Source: Micromonospora inositola (GTDB lineage Bacteria; Actinomycetota; Actinomycetes; Mycobacteriales; Micromonosporaceae). Taken from it: a stretch of DNA of 64,000 nt. Each line of letters begins with the position of its first letter. Within the stretch, counting starts at the first letter, position 1. Positions 1-8,368 of this stretch are shown in pieces. The notes below the pieces were generated by a model, which saw nothing but the letters and a program-made list of their open reading frames with translations, searched no databases and was not told where the DNA came from. The stretch lies in contig NZ_LT607754.1 of the NCBI RefSeq assembly GCF_900090285.1, positions 6,412,001 through 6,476,000 on the forward strand. The letters run 5' to 3'. Position numbers and translations under genes: made by a program.

Positions 1-2
1 GA

Positions 3-80
3 AGGTTTGACCTGGTCGCCGTGGACCCGCGCGGCGTCGGGCACAGCACGCCGCTGCGCTGCGGCCTGCCACTCAAACCA
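3..80 (+). pseudogene. alpha/beta-hydrolase fragment (cut by window edge)
   Basis: Reading frame 3 from the left edge gives a peptide with the VDPRGVGHSTPL signature that follows the oxyanion strand in secreted tripeptidyl-aminopeptidase-like alpha/beta-hydrolases. The match stops after about 23 codons (RCGLP); the following codons look non-coding, so the rest of the enzyme is missing here. What lies left of position 1 cannot be seen. Either a gene truncated by rearrangement or a scar. The signature is seen directly; the family assignment rests on that motif alone. Confidence 0.5.
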
Positions 81-332
81 GCGGGCATCACTTGGTTGAT
101 AGTTGGATTGCTCTTCAGTGGGGGTCGTGTAGCGACCTGTGTGTTTCAACGAATGACGCGCCGAGCCGTTCAGCAGTGGTCGGCTCGGCGCGCCTGGCGC
201 ACTTCGGCCCGACCGCTTACCACCGCGAAGCTCTGCCCCGCACGAACCGAAGGCCGCCGCGCCAGCGGCGACGGGTTGGCTTGCCGGTGGCCGACGTGCC
301 CGAGCCTTCGGACGCGCTTATCGGCGGACCGG

Positions 333-905
333 TCACCACAGTCCCGGCACGAGGCGATGGGTGGTGGTCTGGTAGCTGCGGTACTGCTCACCGAGCACCC
401 GGACCAACTCGGACTCTTCGACCGCGATGCGCGGCAGCAGTCCCAGCAGTGGCACGATGGCGCAGATCAGCAGGGACAGCCAACTGCCTGCACCGATGCC
501 GAATCCGAGGGCGATCAGGAGCAGGCCGGTGTAGGAGGGGTGGCGCACCCATCGGTAGGGGCCGCGGGTGACGACTGTCTGGTCTCCTTCGACCTGAATA
601 TATGTGCTGAACGAGCCGCCCAGTGCCAGCACAGCCCAGATCCGTAGGGCTAGGCCGATCCAGATCACGACGAGTCCGGCGAGGGCGAACGCGTTCGGCG
701 CGGGCGTACTCGACGCCGGAACCCAACCGTGCAGCAGCCAGCCGAGGACGATCGCACCCCCGAGCGACAAGGAGACGATCAAGCGGGTTCCGCGGTCGCG
801 GCTCGGCCGGACCTTACGCCGAACAAGATCACGTACGAGCAGGCTCACTTCGAATGCGAACCAGCAGAAGGTCGACACCTGGAACGGCGTGGACAACGCG
901 GACAT
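333..905 (-). CDS. Isoprenylcysteine carboxyl methyltransferase (ICMT/PEMT)-family membrane protein
   Basis: The 190-aa protein has about four to five hydrophobic segments and the family signature near residues 118-130, GPYRWVRHPSYTG, followed by an acidic VEESE stretch and a C-terminal Y-x2-Y-x6-RLVPG motif. These features define bacterial ICMT-like integral membrane methyltransferases, which bind S-adenosylmethionine at the C-terminal part; the physiological substrate of bacterial members is generally unknown. The ATG at 905 was preferred over an in-frame GTG nine bases upstream. It stands alone between an alpha/beta-hydrolase fragment and an IS256 scar, so no operon context helps. Confidence 0.8.
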   Translation of the reverse strand: MSALSTPFQVSTFCWFAFEVSLLVRDLVRRKVRPSRDRGTRLIVSLSLGGAIVLGWLLHGWVPASSTPAPNAFALAGLVVIWIGLALRIWAVLALGGSFSTYIQVEGDQTVVTRGPYRWVRHPSYTGLLLIALGFGIGAGSWLSLLICAIVPLLGLLPRIAVEESELVRVLGEQYRSYQTTTHRLVPGLW

Positions 906-1353
906 GCCTCGCACCGTAACCTCACCGATTCAACCGACTCAACTCGACCTGGCCTGCGAGGTCAGCGGCCAATACTCAGGATGCTGGCCAGCCTTGGGTG
1001 CCGATCTCACCGACGTGCATGCACAGTCCTGGGGCCGCAGGCGGTCCTGCCGGGGAGGGCTCGCCGGTAGGGGTCGTCCCGCAGCTGTGTGTTGAAGTCC
1101 GCCGGTGAGACGAAGGTTCAAGATCAGGTTAGGCGGGACGGATGGACAGGCGTGGCGACCGACCCGGACAACGGCGACGCGTACCTGCTCGTGTCGGAGG
1201 GGCTTCTTCAGCCCGCATCGCCGAGCCTCGGGCAGATCGGCGGGTGCGGTTGAGACGCTCAGCGGGAGCCGAGCTGCTGCTTCGACACCGAGGGCATGAC
1301 CGTCCGGCAGTTCTTCGCCGCCTCAGCCGAGCATCTCCGCGGCCTGGCAACAA
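906..1353. other. Gene-free stretch, 448 bp
   Basis: No open frame here has a recognisable protein signature. The short overlapping frames on both strands look like random high-GC frames. The first ~100 bp probably hold the promoter of the methyltransferase gene on the minus strand, but I cannot point to a convincing -35/-10 pair. Confidence 0.5.
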
Positions 1354-1511
1354 GGGCTGTCGCTGACCGGGCCAGACGGCCTGTTCAAGCAGCTGACCAA
1401 AACAGTCCTCGAGACCGCGCTCAACGGACCGAGCACCTCGGCTATGAGAAGCACGCTGCCCGAGTCCGCGGAGGCGGGCGCCGGCAGCGTCGCCGGAGTG
1501 ACGGCCGGCGC
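1354..1511 (+). pseudogene. IS256-family (mutator) transposase N-terminal scar
   Basis: From 1354 the plus strand reads GLSLTGPDGLFKQLTKTVLE, the well-conserved N-terminal stretch of actinobacterial IS256-family transposases. A shift of frame near 1410-1420 is then needed to read the next conserved piece (EHLGYEKH). The catalytic DDE part is absent because the sequence runs directly into the 3' end of the GH130 gene on the other strand. A dead remnant, frame-shifted and truncated on both sides. Confidence 0.7.
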
Positions 1512-3002
1512 TCACCCGTCCCGGCCGTCCGGCGCCGGGGATTCCATCATCGCGGCGATGAGGGCGGCCACTGGCACGGTGGCGAAACCGACCCGGGCGT
1601 CGCTGGCCCCGTACGGCAGCCACAGCTCGCCGGCGTGGACGAGCCCGCCGCAGGAGTAGACGACGTTAGGTACGTATCCGTCCCGGTCGGCCTTGTCGGG
1701 TGACAGGAGCGCACCGGGGAGCTGCGCGACGACCCGTTCCGGTCGATGCAGGTCGAGCAGCAGCGCGCCGATGGCGTACCGGCGCATCGGGCCGACCCCG
1801 TGGGTGAGCACGAGCCAGCCGGCATCGGTTTCGATGGGGGATCCGCAGTTGCCGACCTGGATCAGTTCCCAGCTGTCGCGGGGGGCGTGCAGGGGCACCG
1901 GGGGTTTCCACCGGTTCTCGCCGTCCAGGCAGGTCAGACCGATGGTCTCGCCGTCGGCGCGGCACAGTGCGAGGTGACGGCCGGCGACGGTACGGGGGAA
2001 CAGCGCGATGCCCTTGTTGCGGGCGCCCGGCCCGCGCATCGGGGTGATCTCGAAGCGGCGCAGGTCGCGGCTGGCCAGCACGCGGGCGGTGATGCGCCGT
2101 CCGTCGTAGGCGGTGTAGGTGGCCCGGTACACCGGTCCCGACTCGTCCACGAACCTGACGAACCGGGCGTCCTCCAAGCCGTTGCTCTCCGCCGGGGTGG
2201 CCGGCCAGAGCACCCGTTCATGCAGAGCCGTGTCGGCGGGGAAGGTCGTGGCGTAACTGGCGGCGTTGGTGCGGCGCAGTTGTTCGAGGGTGCCCAGCCC
2301 GGCCCTGCGGGAGAGCAGGTCCGGTGGCAGGTTGCCGAGCACCCGCTCGAAGGTGGCCTCGTCGTACCGGTCGGGCAGGGCGTCCAGCACGGTGGCCGTG
2401 ATCTCGTTGTCGCAGGCCTCCTCGGCCAAGCCGGCAGCGAGCAGATCCCGGCGGTGCCGTACGCCCACCCGCTGACCGACAGCCAGGCGGCCGGACCGGT
2501 CGGCGACGGTGAGCCGGCGCCCGGGTCCGAGGACCGCGGTGGCGAACCCGATGGACGACAGGTGGCCCTCGCCAATCTGGCGCAGGCTGACCGCGACGCG
2601 CAGCTGCCCGGCACCCAGATCGGTCTGGTCGGGGTGGGCCACCATCGACGGGTTGCATAGCGCGGCGGCCTCGACCGCGTACTCGTGGCTGAAGTACGCG
2701 CCGACCAGCAGCCGGGTGGTGGGGGAAAGGTCCCGAGCCCGGGCGATGCGGTGCCGGACGAGGTCGTAGTGGTGGTGGAACGTGGCGTCCAGGTCCCGGT
2801 GCCGCGCACCGAAGCGGTGGAAGGTGTCCCGCAGCAGCCGGCCGGTCTCCTCGTCGTCAAGCTGCGCGACGCGGTCGATGAGCGCCTGCGCCCGGGTGCG
2901 TGCGACGGCGGCGTCCTCGCCGGGTACGAAGAGCTTGACGATGACCCGGCGTGGGTCCGGGCTGAGGGTGAGGTCCTGCCGGATGGCCAGGGTCCCGGTC
3001 AC
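1512..3002 (-). CDS. GH130-family glycoside phosphorylase/hydrolase
   Basis: The 496-aa product has the hallmarks of the beta-mannoside phosphorylase family GH130: GLEDARF, NKGIALFPR, GNCGSPIET and a final VYSCGGLVHAGELWLPYG block from the five-bladed propeller. Known members phosphorolyse or hydrolyse beta-1,2- or beta-1,4-mannosides. The glutamate-aspartate pair of GLEDARF fits the conserved acid region. The start is the GTG at 3002-3000, which overlaps the TGA of the upstream gene (GTGA), indicating translational coupling. It is the last gene of a five-gene minus-strand operon (6613 to 1512). Substrate and phosphorolytic versus hydrolytic mode are not decided by what I can see. Confidence 0.85.
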   Translation of the reverse strand: MTGTLAIRQDLTLSPDPRRVIVKLFVPGEDAAVARTRAQALIDRVAQLDDEETGRLLRDTFHRFGARHRDLDATFHHHYDLVRHRIARARDLSPTTRLLVGAYFSHEYAVEAAALCNPSMVAHPDQTDLGAGQLRVAVSLRQIGEGHLSSIGFATAVLGPGRRLTVADRSGRLAVGQRVGVRHRRDLLAAGLAEEACDNEITATVLDALPDRYDEATFERVLGNLPPDLLSRRAGLGTLEQLRRTNAASYATTFPADTALHERVLWPATPAESNGLEDARFVRFVDESGPVYRATYTAYDGRRITARVLASRDLRRFEITPMRGPGARNKGIALFPRTVAGRHLALCRADGETIGLTCLDGENRWKPPVPLHAPRDSWELIQVGNCGSPIETDAGWLVLTHGVGPMRRYAIGALLLDLHRPERVVAQLPGALLSPDKADRDGYVPNVVYSCGGLVHAGELWLPYGASDARVGFATVPVAALIAAMMESPAPDGRDG

Positions 3003-4063
3003 GACCACCGCCGAGCGTGCTGCAGGGTGGAGATGAGGGCGAGGGTCGACTCGGCGCCCTGGTTGAGGTTGGGTCCGTGCGGGGTCAACCCGTCGTAGCC
3101 GCCGCCGGTCGCCGGATCCCACATCGGTGTGCCGACGTCGTTGTCGCCAAGGAACCACCCGACGGCCTGCCGTACCCCGGTCTCCCAGCCGGGGTCACCG
3201 GTGACCGTGGCGGCCGTGGCGCAGGCGTCGGCGAGGGCGGCAACCTCGATCGGCTGCTGGTCGTGGCGGAGCCGCACCGCACCACGTCCCCAACCGGCGG
3301 CCGGTACGACCGACAGCCGCCCGTCGCGCAGTTGGACGTCGCGCAGCCAGGCCAGCATCCGCAGGCCGCTGTCGAGCAGGGGACCGTCGTGGCGCAGCTG
3401 ACTGGCGACGATGACGACCTCCGCGAGGGCCGCGCTGGCGTAGGTAAGGCGCTGCTGCGGCCAGGGCCATCGCGGGTCCCCCTGCGGGGTGCCGATCGTG
3501 GTGGCCGCGTCGGCCAGCAGCGCGGCCGCGGCGGGGTGCGTGGGGTGGCGGCGCAGCACCTCGACGGCGCCGAGCCCGGCGAAGGCCATGGCGTGTGGGG
3601 CCGGGCTGCGCCGCACGGCGCCCGCGCTGAAGGCGACCAGTGCCTCCTCCCGGATCCAGGCCGCGGGGCTGCGGGCGACGGCGGTGCCCAGGCCCCACAG
3701 CGCCCGGCCCCACCAGTCACCGAGCCCGGACTCGTCGGCCCAGCGCCGGTCGTGGCCGAGCCTGTTGTGGAAGGCGCCGCGGGCGTCCTGCGCGTGGGTC
3801 AGGAAGGCGAGGTAGCACTCCGCGAGCCGGAGCACGGCGCCGGTCGGCTCCGGCTCCCGGCTCGTGACGACCAGTCCGCGGGCGACGTCGTCGGTGCAGT
3901 AGCCGTGTTCCCGGCGGACGATGGCGTGCCGGGCGTGTTCGAACAGCCCGGTGTCATCGCTCAACCGGGCCAAATGAGCGAAGCTCGGCGCGGGCACGTC
4001 CAGGCGGTGGCCGGTGACCGGGCTGCCGGCCGTCGTGGTGGGACGGCCGTCGGTCGCGATCAC
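2999..4063 (-). CDS. Six-hairpin (alpha/alpha barrel) glycosidase-like protein
   Basis: This 354-aa protein begins with a conserved region around DDTGLFEHARHAIVRREHGYC (TDD follows) and contains repeated alpha-helical hairpins (GLGDWWGRALWGLG, AMAFAGLGAVEVL) and a C-terminal GPNLNQGAEST. Proteins of this kind belong to the six-hairpin glycosidase-like superfamily and are often encoded beside GT4 glycosyltransferases and GH130 enzymes. The GTG at 4063 overlaps the stop of the preceding glycosyltransferase as GTGA, and its own stop overlaps the GH130 start the same way, so the three genes are tightly coupled. No specific activity is assigned. Confidence 0.75.
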   Translation of the reverse strand: MIATDGRPTTTAGSPVTGHRLDVPAPSFAHLARLSDDTGLFEHARHAIVRREHGYCTDDVARGLVVTSREPEPTGAVLRLAECYLAFLTHAQDARGAFHNRLGHDRRWADESGLGDWWGRALWGLGTAVARSPAAWIREEALVAFSAGAVRRSPAPHAMAFAGLGAVEVLRRHPTHPAAAALLADAATTIGTPQGDPRWPWPQQRLTYASAALAEVVIVASQLRHDGPLLDSGLRMLAWLRDVQLRDGRLSVVPAAGWGRGAVRLRHDQQPIEVAALADACATAATVTGDPGWETGVRQAVGWFLGDNDVGTPMWDPATGGGYDGLTPHGPNLNQGAESTLALISTLQHARRWS

Positions 4064-5196
4064 GCCGACGCCGCGCTGACCACGGGCGGGCGGGCGGCGG
4101 TGAGCCGCTCCGCGAGGACGTCGTACCGGGCCGCCACCGCCGGCCAACGCAGCTCCGCGGCCGCCGGTCGGACGCGGCCGGCCAGCCGGGCGGCCAGACC
4201 CGGCTCGGTCAGGATCCGCCGGACCGCCGCGGCCAGCGCCGCCGGATCCTGATGGGGTACGACCAGGCCGGGCCCGCCGGTGAGCAACTCGACGGCGTGC
4301 GGGAACGGCGTGGCCACGACGGGAACCCCGGCGGCCACCGCCTCGACGAGAACCCCCGAGGTGACCTGCTCACGGGAGTCGTACGGCAGCAGGACCACGT
4401 CGGCGGAGCGGATCAGCGCGCCGAGCGCGGCCGGGTCGTGGTAGACCGGCTGGTAGTCCACGGCGTGCGCTACACCCAACTGCGCGCCGAGCCGGTGCAG
4501 GCCCGCCCGGTACGCCTCCCCCTGGTGCTCGATCACCTTCGGGTGGGTCCGGCCCGCGACGGTGAAGGTGGGTGTCGGATCGAGGTCCTGCAACCGCGCG
4601 AGGGCTCGCAACGACCACTCGATGCCCTTGCCGGGGCCGAGCAACCCCCAGGTGAGCAGGTGCGGGCGGGTACGGCGTAGGACGGGTACGCCGACCTGGT
4701 CGGCGGCGCCGTGTGGGATGACCGTGACCTTCGCCGGGTCCGCGGTGTAACCGACCAGTAGCCGGTCGCGAGCCGTGTCGGTCATCGTGACGACCGCCCC
4801 GGCGGCGGCGACGATCTGCTCCAGCAGGGACTTCTGCCGGGCGGAGGGCTGACGGAGCACGGTGTGCAGGACCACGATGCTCGGCACGGCCAGCCGGCGC
4901 AGCAGCGGCAGAACGTCCTCCCCGTCCCTACCGGGGTAGATGCCGTACTCGTGCTGGACGATGGCCACGTCGAAGGTGTTCAGGGCGGCGGCGGCGTCCC
5001 GCCAGCCGGCCGGGGTGCGCGCCGACCAGGTGTGCACGACCCCGGGCAGGGCGCGCTGGTCGTTGCTTCCGTCGGTGACCCGCACGACGCCACCGCGCGT
5101 GCCGTCGGCGGTCAGGTGGGCGGCCAGGGCGGAGTTGAAGGTAGCCAGTCCGCACCGGGTCGGTGGGTGGGTGCTGAGGAAACCGTAGCTGGGCAT
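4060..5196 (-). CDS. GT4-family glycosyltransferase (second of pair)
   Basis: The 378-aa protein has a GT-B fold pattern: N-terminal GFLSTHPPTRCGLATF typical of a GT4 subgroup, a middle LLTWGLLGPGKGIEWSLRAL at the start of the donor-binding domain, and the C-terminal S-x-V-LVEAVAAGVPVVATPFPHA segment holding the sugar-nucleotide-binding glutamate. It probably transfers a nucleotide-activated sugar with retention of configuration, in the cytosol or at the inner face of the membrane. ATG start at 5196. A 197-bp spacer separates it from the first glycosyltransferase of the operon, which could hold a second promoter. Confidence 0.85.
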   Translation of the reverse strand: MPSYGFLSTHPPTRCGLATFNSALAAHLTADGTRGGVVRVTDGSNDQRALPGVVHTWSARTPAGWRDAAAALNTFDVAIVQHEYGIYPGRDGEDVLPLLRRLAVPSIVVLHTVLRQPSARQKSLLEQIVAAAGAVVTMTDTARDRLLVGYTADPAKVTVIPHGAADQVGVPVLRRTRPHLLTWGLLGPGKGIEWSLRALARLQDLDPTPTFTVAGRTHPKVIEHQGEAYRAGLHRLGAQLGVAHAVDYQPVYHDPAALGALIRSADVVLLPYDSREQVTSGVLVEAVAAGVPVVATPFPHAVELLTGGPGLVVPHQDPAALAAAVRRILTEPGLAARLAGRVRPAAAELRWPAVAARYDVLAERLTAARPPVVSAASA

Positions 5197-5393
5197 GGGT
5201 GTTGGGCCTTCCGGTTGTCGGCCGCCGCAAGTGGAACGGCGGCGGACCTCACGCGGTGACGGCGCACGCCGGCCAGCGTGTGTGACCGGCGGAACGGGTT
5301 CGAGGCCGGGCCACCGCGGGTGCGGGACCTGGCCGGGGTGAACCGGATCGAGCGGGGCCTGATTCGTCAGGGATCGTCGGTCGTTCAGCAGGT

Positions 5394-6407
5394 TCAGCGT
5401 TGCGGTCGGTGGGTGAGGTCGTCGTAGACGGCCAGGTAGTCGGTGACCATCCGGTCCGCGCCGAAGCGCTGCCGGGCCCGGGCCCGGCAGCCGGCACGGT
5501 CGAGGCCGGTGACCCGGGTGACGGCGTCGACGGCCTGCTCGACGGTGTGCACGAGAAATCCCGTCACCCCTTCGTCGATGACTTCCGGCATGGACCCCCG
5601 CGCGTACGCCACGACCGGCGTGCCACAGGCCATCGACTCCACCACCGACAGGCCGAACGGCTCGTCGAAGGCGATCGGGTGCAGCAGGGCGGTGCTGGCG
5701 CCCAGGATCTCAGCGCGTCGTCGGGGGCCCACCGCGCCGAGGAAGACCACCTGATCGCCGTCGATGTGCGGGGCCACCTGTTCGGTGAAGTACCGCTCGT
5801 CCTGCACGATGCCGCAGATGGTCAGGGGCCGGCCGGCGAGCCGGGCTATCTCGATGGCGGTGTGGATGCCCTTGTCGGGATGGATCCGGCCGAAGGCGAC
5901 CAGTCCGGGGCCGGCGTCCCGGGTGAACGGCAGCCCGGTGAGGTCGACGCCGTGGTGCACCGTGGCGACGTAGTCGAGTCCGGCGATCCGGTCGGCGTCG
6001 GAGATCGACACGTAGGACGAGCGGGCCCTGGTGTAGGCGGGGAGGATTCCCGCACCGGAGAAGCCGTGCACGGTGGTGAGCAGCGGAGCGCCGCAGTGCT
6101 CGGCGAAGGCCAGCGGCAGCCAGTCGAGGTGGTTGTGCACCAGGTCGAACTGCGCCGAGCGGGCCATCGCGTGCGAGACGTGCATCGCCTCCCACACCCG
6201 GCCGTCCATGCTCGGGTCGTCGGCGTACCCGCGGGGGCATACACCGTCGAGGGAGGCGGAGGTGACCGAGTCCAGCGTCGCGAAGAGTGTCACGTCAACG
6301 CCGCGTGTGGTCAGCCCTTCGGCGAGCAGGCCGGTCACCTGCTCCCAGGGGCCATAGTGGTAAGGGGGTGTCCGCCAGGCGACCGGCCCGAGCAGAGCCA
6401 CTCTCAC
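5394..6407 (-). CDS. GT4-family glycosyltransferase (first of pair)
   Basis: The 337-aa product shows the classical GT4 architecture: a short beta-strand start (MRVALLGPVAW) with a Y-x-GPWEQV motif, VHNHLDWLPLAF, then the second Rossmann domain with VAFGRIHPDKGI and the EPFGLSVVE E-x7-E donor motif followed by SMACGTPVV. It overlaps the upstream 69-aa gene by ATGA (6404-6407), so the two are probably co-translated. Together with the second GT4, a six-hairpin glycosidase-like protein and GH130 it suggests synthesis and turnover of a mannose-containing oligosaccharide; the sugar specificity is inference. Confidence 0.87.
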   Translation of the reverse strand: MRVALLGPVAWRTPPYHYGPWEQVTGLLAEGLTTRGVDVTLFATLDSVTSASLDGVCPRGYADDPSMDGRVWEAMHVSHAMARSAQFDLVHNHLDWLPLAFAEHCGAPLLTTVHGFSGAGILPAYTRARSSYVSISDADRIAGLDYVATVHHGVDLTGLPFTRDAGPGLVAFGRIHPDKGIHTAIEIARLAGRPLTICGIVQDERYFTEQVAPHIDGDQVVFLGAVGPRRRAEILGASTALLHPIAFDEPFGLSVVESMACGTPVVAYARGSMPEVIDEGVTGFLVHTVEQAVDAVTRVTGLDRAGCRARARQRFGADRMVTDYLAVYDDLTHRPQR

Positions 6408-6613
6408 GGGGATGTCGCCTCGACGAGGTCGGCCGGATCAAGACGCAGGGTCGCGAGCAGCCCGACGTGCTTGTCGGAGTCCACCCGCTCCGGCAGCTCG
6501 CGCTCGACCCAGTCGGCCCTGGCCTGCTGGCCGCGCTCGCGTAGGGCTGCAACGATCCTGTGCTTGGCGATCCTCATCGTCTGCTCCCTTGTGAAGCCGT
6601 TCGGGACGGTCAT
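6404..6613 (-). CDS. Small conserved-looking protein, first gene of glycan operon
   Basis: A 69-aa basic/acidic soluble protein starting TVPNGFTREQTMRIAKHRIV after the initiating Met, with a predicted long helix (AALRERGQQARADWVERELP) and an acidic C-terminus (DPADLVEAT). It contains no membrane segment or known catalytic motif. Its stop overlaps the start of the GT4 gene (ATGA), which is the main reason to accept it as real. The ATG at 6613 is the first methionine that fits the ordered part; a GTG two codons upstream is possible and no clear Shine-Dalgarno site decides it. I do not recognise the family. Confidence 0.5.
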   Translation of the reverse strand: MTVPNGFTREQTMRIAKHRIVAALRERGQQARADWVERELPERVDSDKHVGLLATLRLDPADLVEATSP

Positions 6614-6858
6614 GGTCACCGGGTAGCGGTGTGGAGGCGCTGGTCGAATCCCCATCACCGGGGCGCCGAGGTGTGCGGCGGGCCTTCGAGCTCTCACCGT
6701 GACCGGCGAATCGTGCGGTACGGACGTGGCATCCCCAGGGGGCGGAGCCGGCGTGGCGGGCGCCTCAGATGTGGAATGTCGTCGAGTCTGGGACAACCCC
6801 AGGCTACGCCGGTCCGGCCCGGCGTGCCGGGCGTCACTGAGGTGACCCCTGAAACGGG

Positions 6859-7044
6859 TCAGCGGTCAGCGAACACCGTGATGAGCACCAAAGGCAGGAG
6901 CAGGACGGTCACCAGGAGGAACACCCGCATACGGAGCGCGCGGACGTCGACGGCCCGCCTGACCCGTACACCGAATGTCGAGGGGACGGATTCCCCTTTG
7001 ACGGGCGGGGAAGGCCCGGTCGCTGCGATCGGACGAACGGCCAT
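6859..7044 (-). CDS. Short single-pass membrane protein
   Basis: The 61-aa product has a 35-residue hydrophilic N-terminus, a basic stretch (RVRRAVDVRALRMR) and one C-terminal transmembrane helix (VFLLVTVLLLPLVLITVFADR), so it is likely tail-anchored with the basic part in the cytosol. The ATG at 7044 was chosen because AGGAGAGGG lies just upstream; a TTG at 7068 would instead overlap the upstream gene. It follows the sigma-like gene. A similar basic-plus-tail-anchor peptide is encoded at 15257-15399. No function is known to me. Confidence 0.6.
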   Translation of the reverse strand: MAVRPIAATGPSPPVKGESVPSTFGVRVRRAVDVRALRMRVFLLVTVLLLPLVLITVFADR

Positions 7045-7064
7045 CACACCCTCTCCTGGTGATC

Positions 7065-7385
7065 TCAACGATCCGGCCCTGGTGCCTGAGCGGTCCGGGA
7101 GGATGACCGGTCACTGAGCATCCCGGCCCTGAGCTGGGCCAGGGAGCGCTTCAGCAGCCGGGGGACGTGCATCTGTGACAACCCGACCCGGCTGGAGATC
7201 TGCGCCTGGGTCAGGTCGCTGTAGAACCGCATGGTCAGGATCCGACGCTCACGCGGGGGAAGCGCCGCGAGGACCAGCCGGAGTGTCACCGCGCGTCGAC
7301 GCAGCAGTTGTTCGCTGTGCCCCGTTACCGCGTTCGGAGGCGGAGGAGGGGAAACTGCCGTCGCTGTCGCGATGGGGGTGACCAT
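7065..7385 (-). CDS. Sigma-70 region 4-only protein (SigF/SigB-type)
   Basis: This 106-aa protein corresponds only to the C-terminal part of a general-stress sigma factor. Residues about 28-90 hold LPPRERRILTMRFYSDLTQAQISSRVGLSQMHVPRLLKRSLAQLR (written here in pieces: LPPRERRIL, TMRFYSDLTQ, SRVGLSQMHVPRLL), the region 4.2 helix-turn-helix that contacts the -35 element. Regions 2 and 3 are missing; full-length SigF/B proteins are near 260 aa. AAGGGG precedes the ATG at 7385. It sits downstream of two GAF-ANTAR genes on the same strand. It could be a truncated relic, or a functional half-sigma that needs a partner carrying region 2. Confidence 0.75.
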   Translation of the reverse strand: MVTPIATATAVSPPPPPNAVTGHSEQLLRRRAVTLRLVLAALPPRERRILTMRFYSDLTQAQISSRVGLSQMHVPRLLKRSLAQLRAGMLSDRSSSRTAQAPGPDR

Positions 7386-7544
7386 TGTTCAACGCCCCTT
7401 ACGGGCTGGTGGCGGCGAGACTGGCGGCCACCGGGGACCCGGGCGACATGCCCACCGTACGCCTCATCTCGCGGATCGGCACCCTCCGCCGGCAGCACTC
7501 CGGAGAGCCGGCTGTTCAGCGGGGCCCCGGCCCGGGGCCGGTCG

Positions 7545-8273
7545 TCAGCCTGGCCGGTCGACGGCCGGTCCCGGCGCGAACTGCTCGGAACCGTCGACGA
7601 TCGCCTGGGACAGTTCGGACAGCCGCCGGTTGCGGCTGCGGGCGCCGTCGCGCAGCAGCGCGAAGGCTTCGCCCACGTCCACCCGAAGGCGTTCGGCCAG
7701 GACCCCCTTGGCCTGCTCGATCAGGACACGGCTGTTCAGTGCGGTCTGCAGCTGTTCGGCGAGGATGTCACGCCGGTGGATGGCGCGCTGTTGCAGCAGT
7801 CCGATGGTTGCCACGTCGGCGAGCGCCTGACCGATGCGGAGCTTGCCCTCGTCGAGGGCCCCCGGCTGGACATCGAAGAGGTTCAGCGCGCCAATGACCT
7901 CGGAGCGCAGGCGCATGGGCAGGGCGTGCACCGCAGCGAAGCCCACCCCGGCCGCGGCGGCGGTGAACCTTGGCCAGCGATTGGCGGTTGGCAGGTCGAC
8001 CACCGACACCGCTTGACCGGTACGGAAGCAGTCCAGGCAGGGACCCTGGTCGGTCTGGAGCTGGAACAGCTCCAGCAGTCGGGTGCGTTCGGAGGAGGCG
8101 GCGACCACCTGCAGCGTGTCCCGCTGGTCCGTCAGGAGCAGCCCGGCCGCCGACACACCCAGCAGCTCGACACACCTCTCGGTCAGCACGTGCAGGAACT
8201 CGATCACGTCGAAATCGTCGACGAGAGTGTCGGCCATTTCCACGAACACGTGCGCCAGCTGGCTCTCGCCCAT
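7545..8273 (-). CDS. GAF and ANTAR domain regulator (1)
   Basis: A 242-aa protein with an N-terminal GAF domain (ECVELLGVSAAGLLL, GPCLDCFRTGQAV, ALPMRLRSEVIGALNLF) and a C-terminal ANTAR domain (NSRVLIEQAKGVLAERL, then GARSRNRRLSELSQAIV). ANTAR proteins bind paired RNA hairpins and prevent transcription termination; the GAF domain senses a small ligand or redox state. The ATG at 8273 was chosen because AGGGTGAG lies upstream and the residues before it (TTRVSD) are not domain-like. It is 95 bp downstream of a second GAF-ANTAR gene on the same strand, so the two probably share a transcript and inputs. Confidence 0.88.
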   Translation of the reverse strand: MGESQLAHVFVEMADTLVDDFDVIEFLHVLTERCVELLGVSAAGLLLTDQRDTLQVVAASSERTRLLELFQLQTDQGPCLDCFRTGQAVSVVDLPTANRWPRFTAAAAGVGFAAVHALPMRLRSEVIGALNLFDVQPGALDEGKLRIGQALADVATIGLLQQRAIHRRDILAEQLQTALNSRVLIEQAKGVLAERLRVDVGEAFALLRDGARSRNRRLSELSQAIVDGSEQFAPGPAVDRPG

Positions 8274-8368
8274 GTCACTCACCCTGGTCGTATGATAGTC
8301 CCGCCGGCTCTCCGGCGGTACGGGGCCGTGGTCGGCGCCGCCGCCTCGCGACGGCCGCAGTCGGACTC

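Noticed and set aside
3017..4252. 411-codon plus-strand frame opposite the six-hairpin gene
   Set aside because: Shadow of the glycan operon; no recognisable motif.
5400..6626. 408-codon plus-strand frame opposite the first GT4 gene
   Set aside because: Antisense shadow of a clear GT4 gene; composition (Gly/Val/Asp/Arg) is typical of such shadows.
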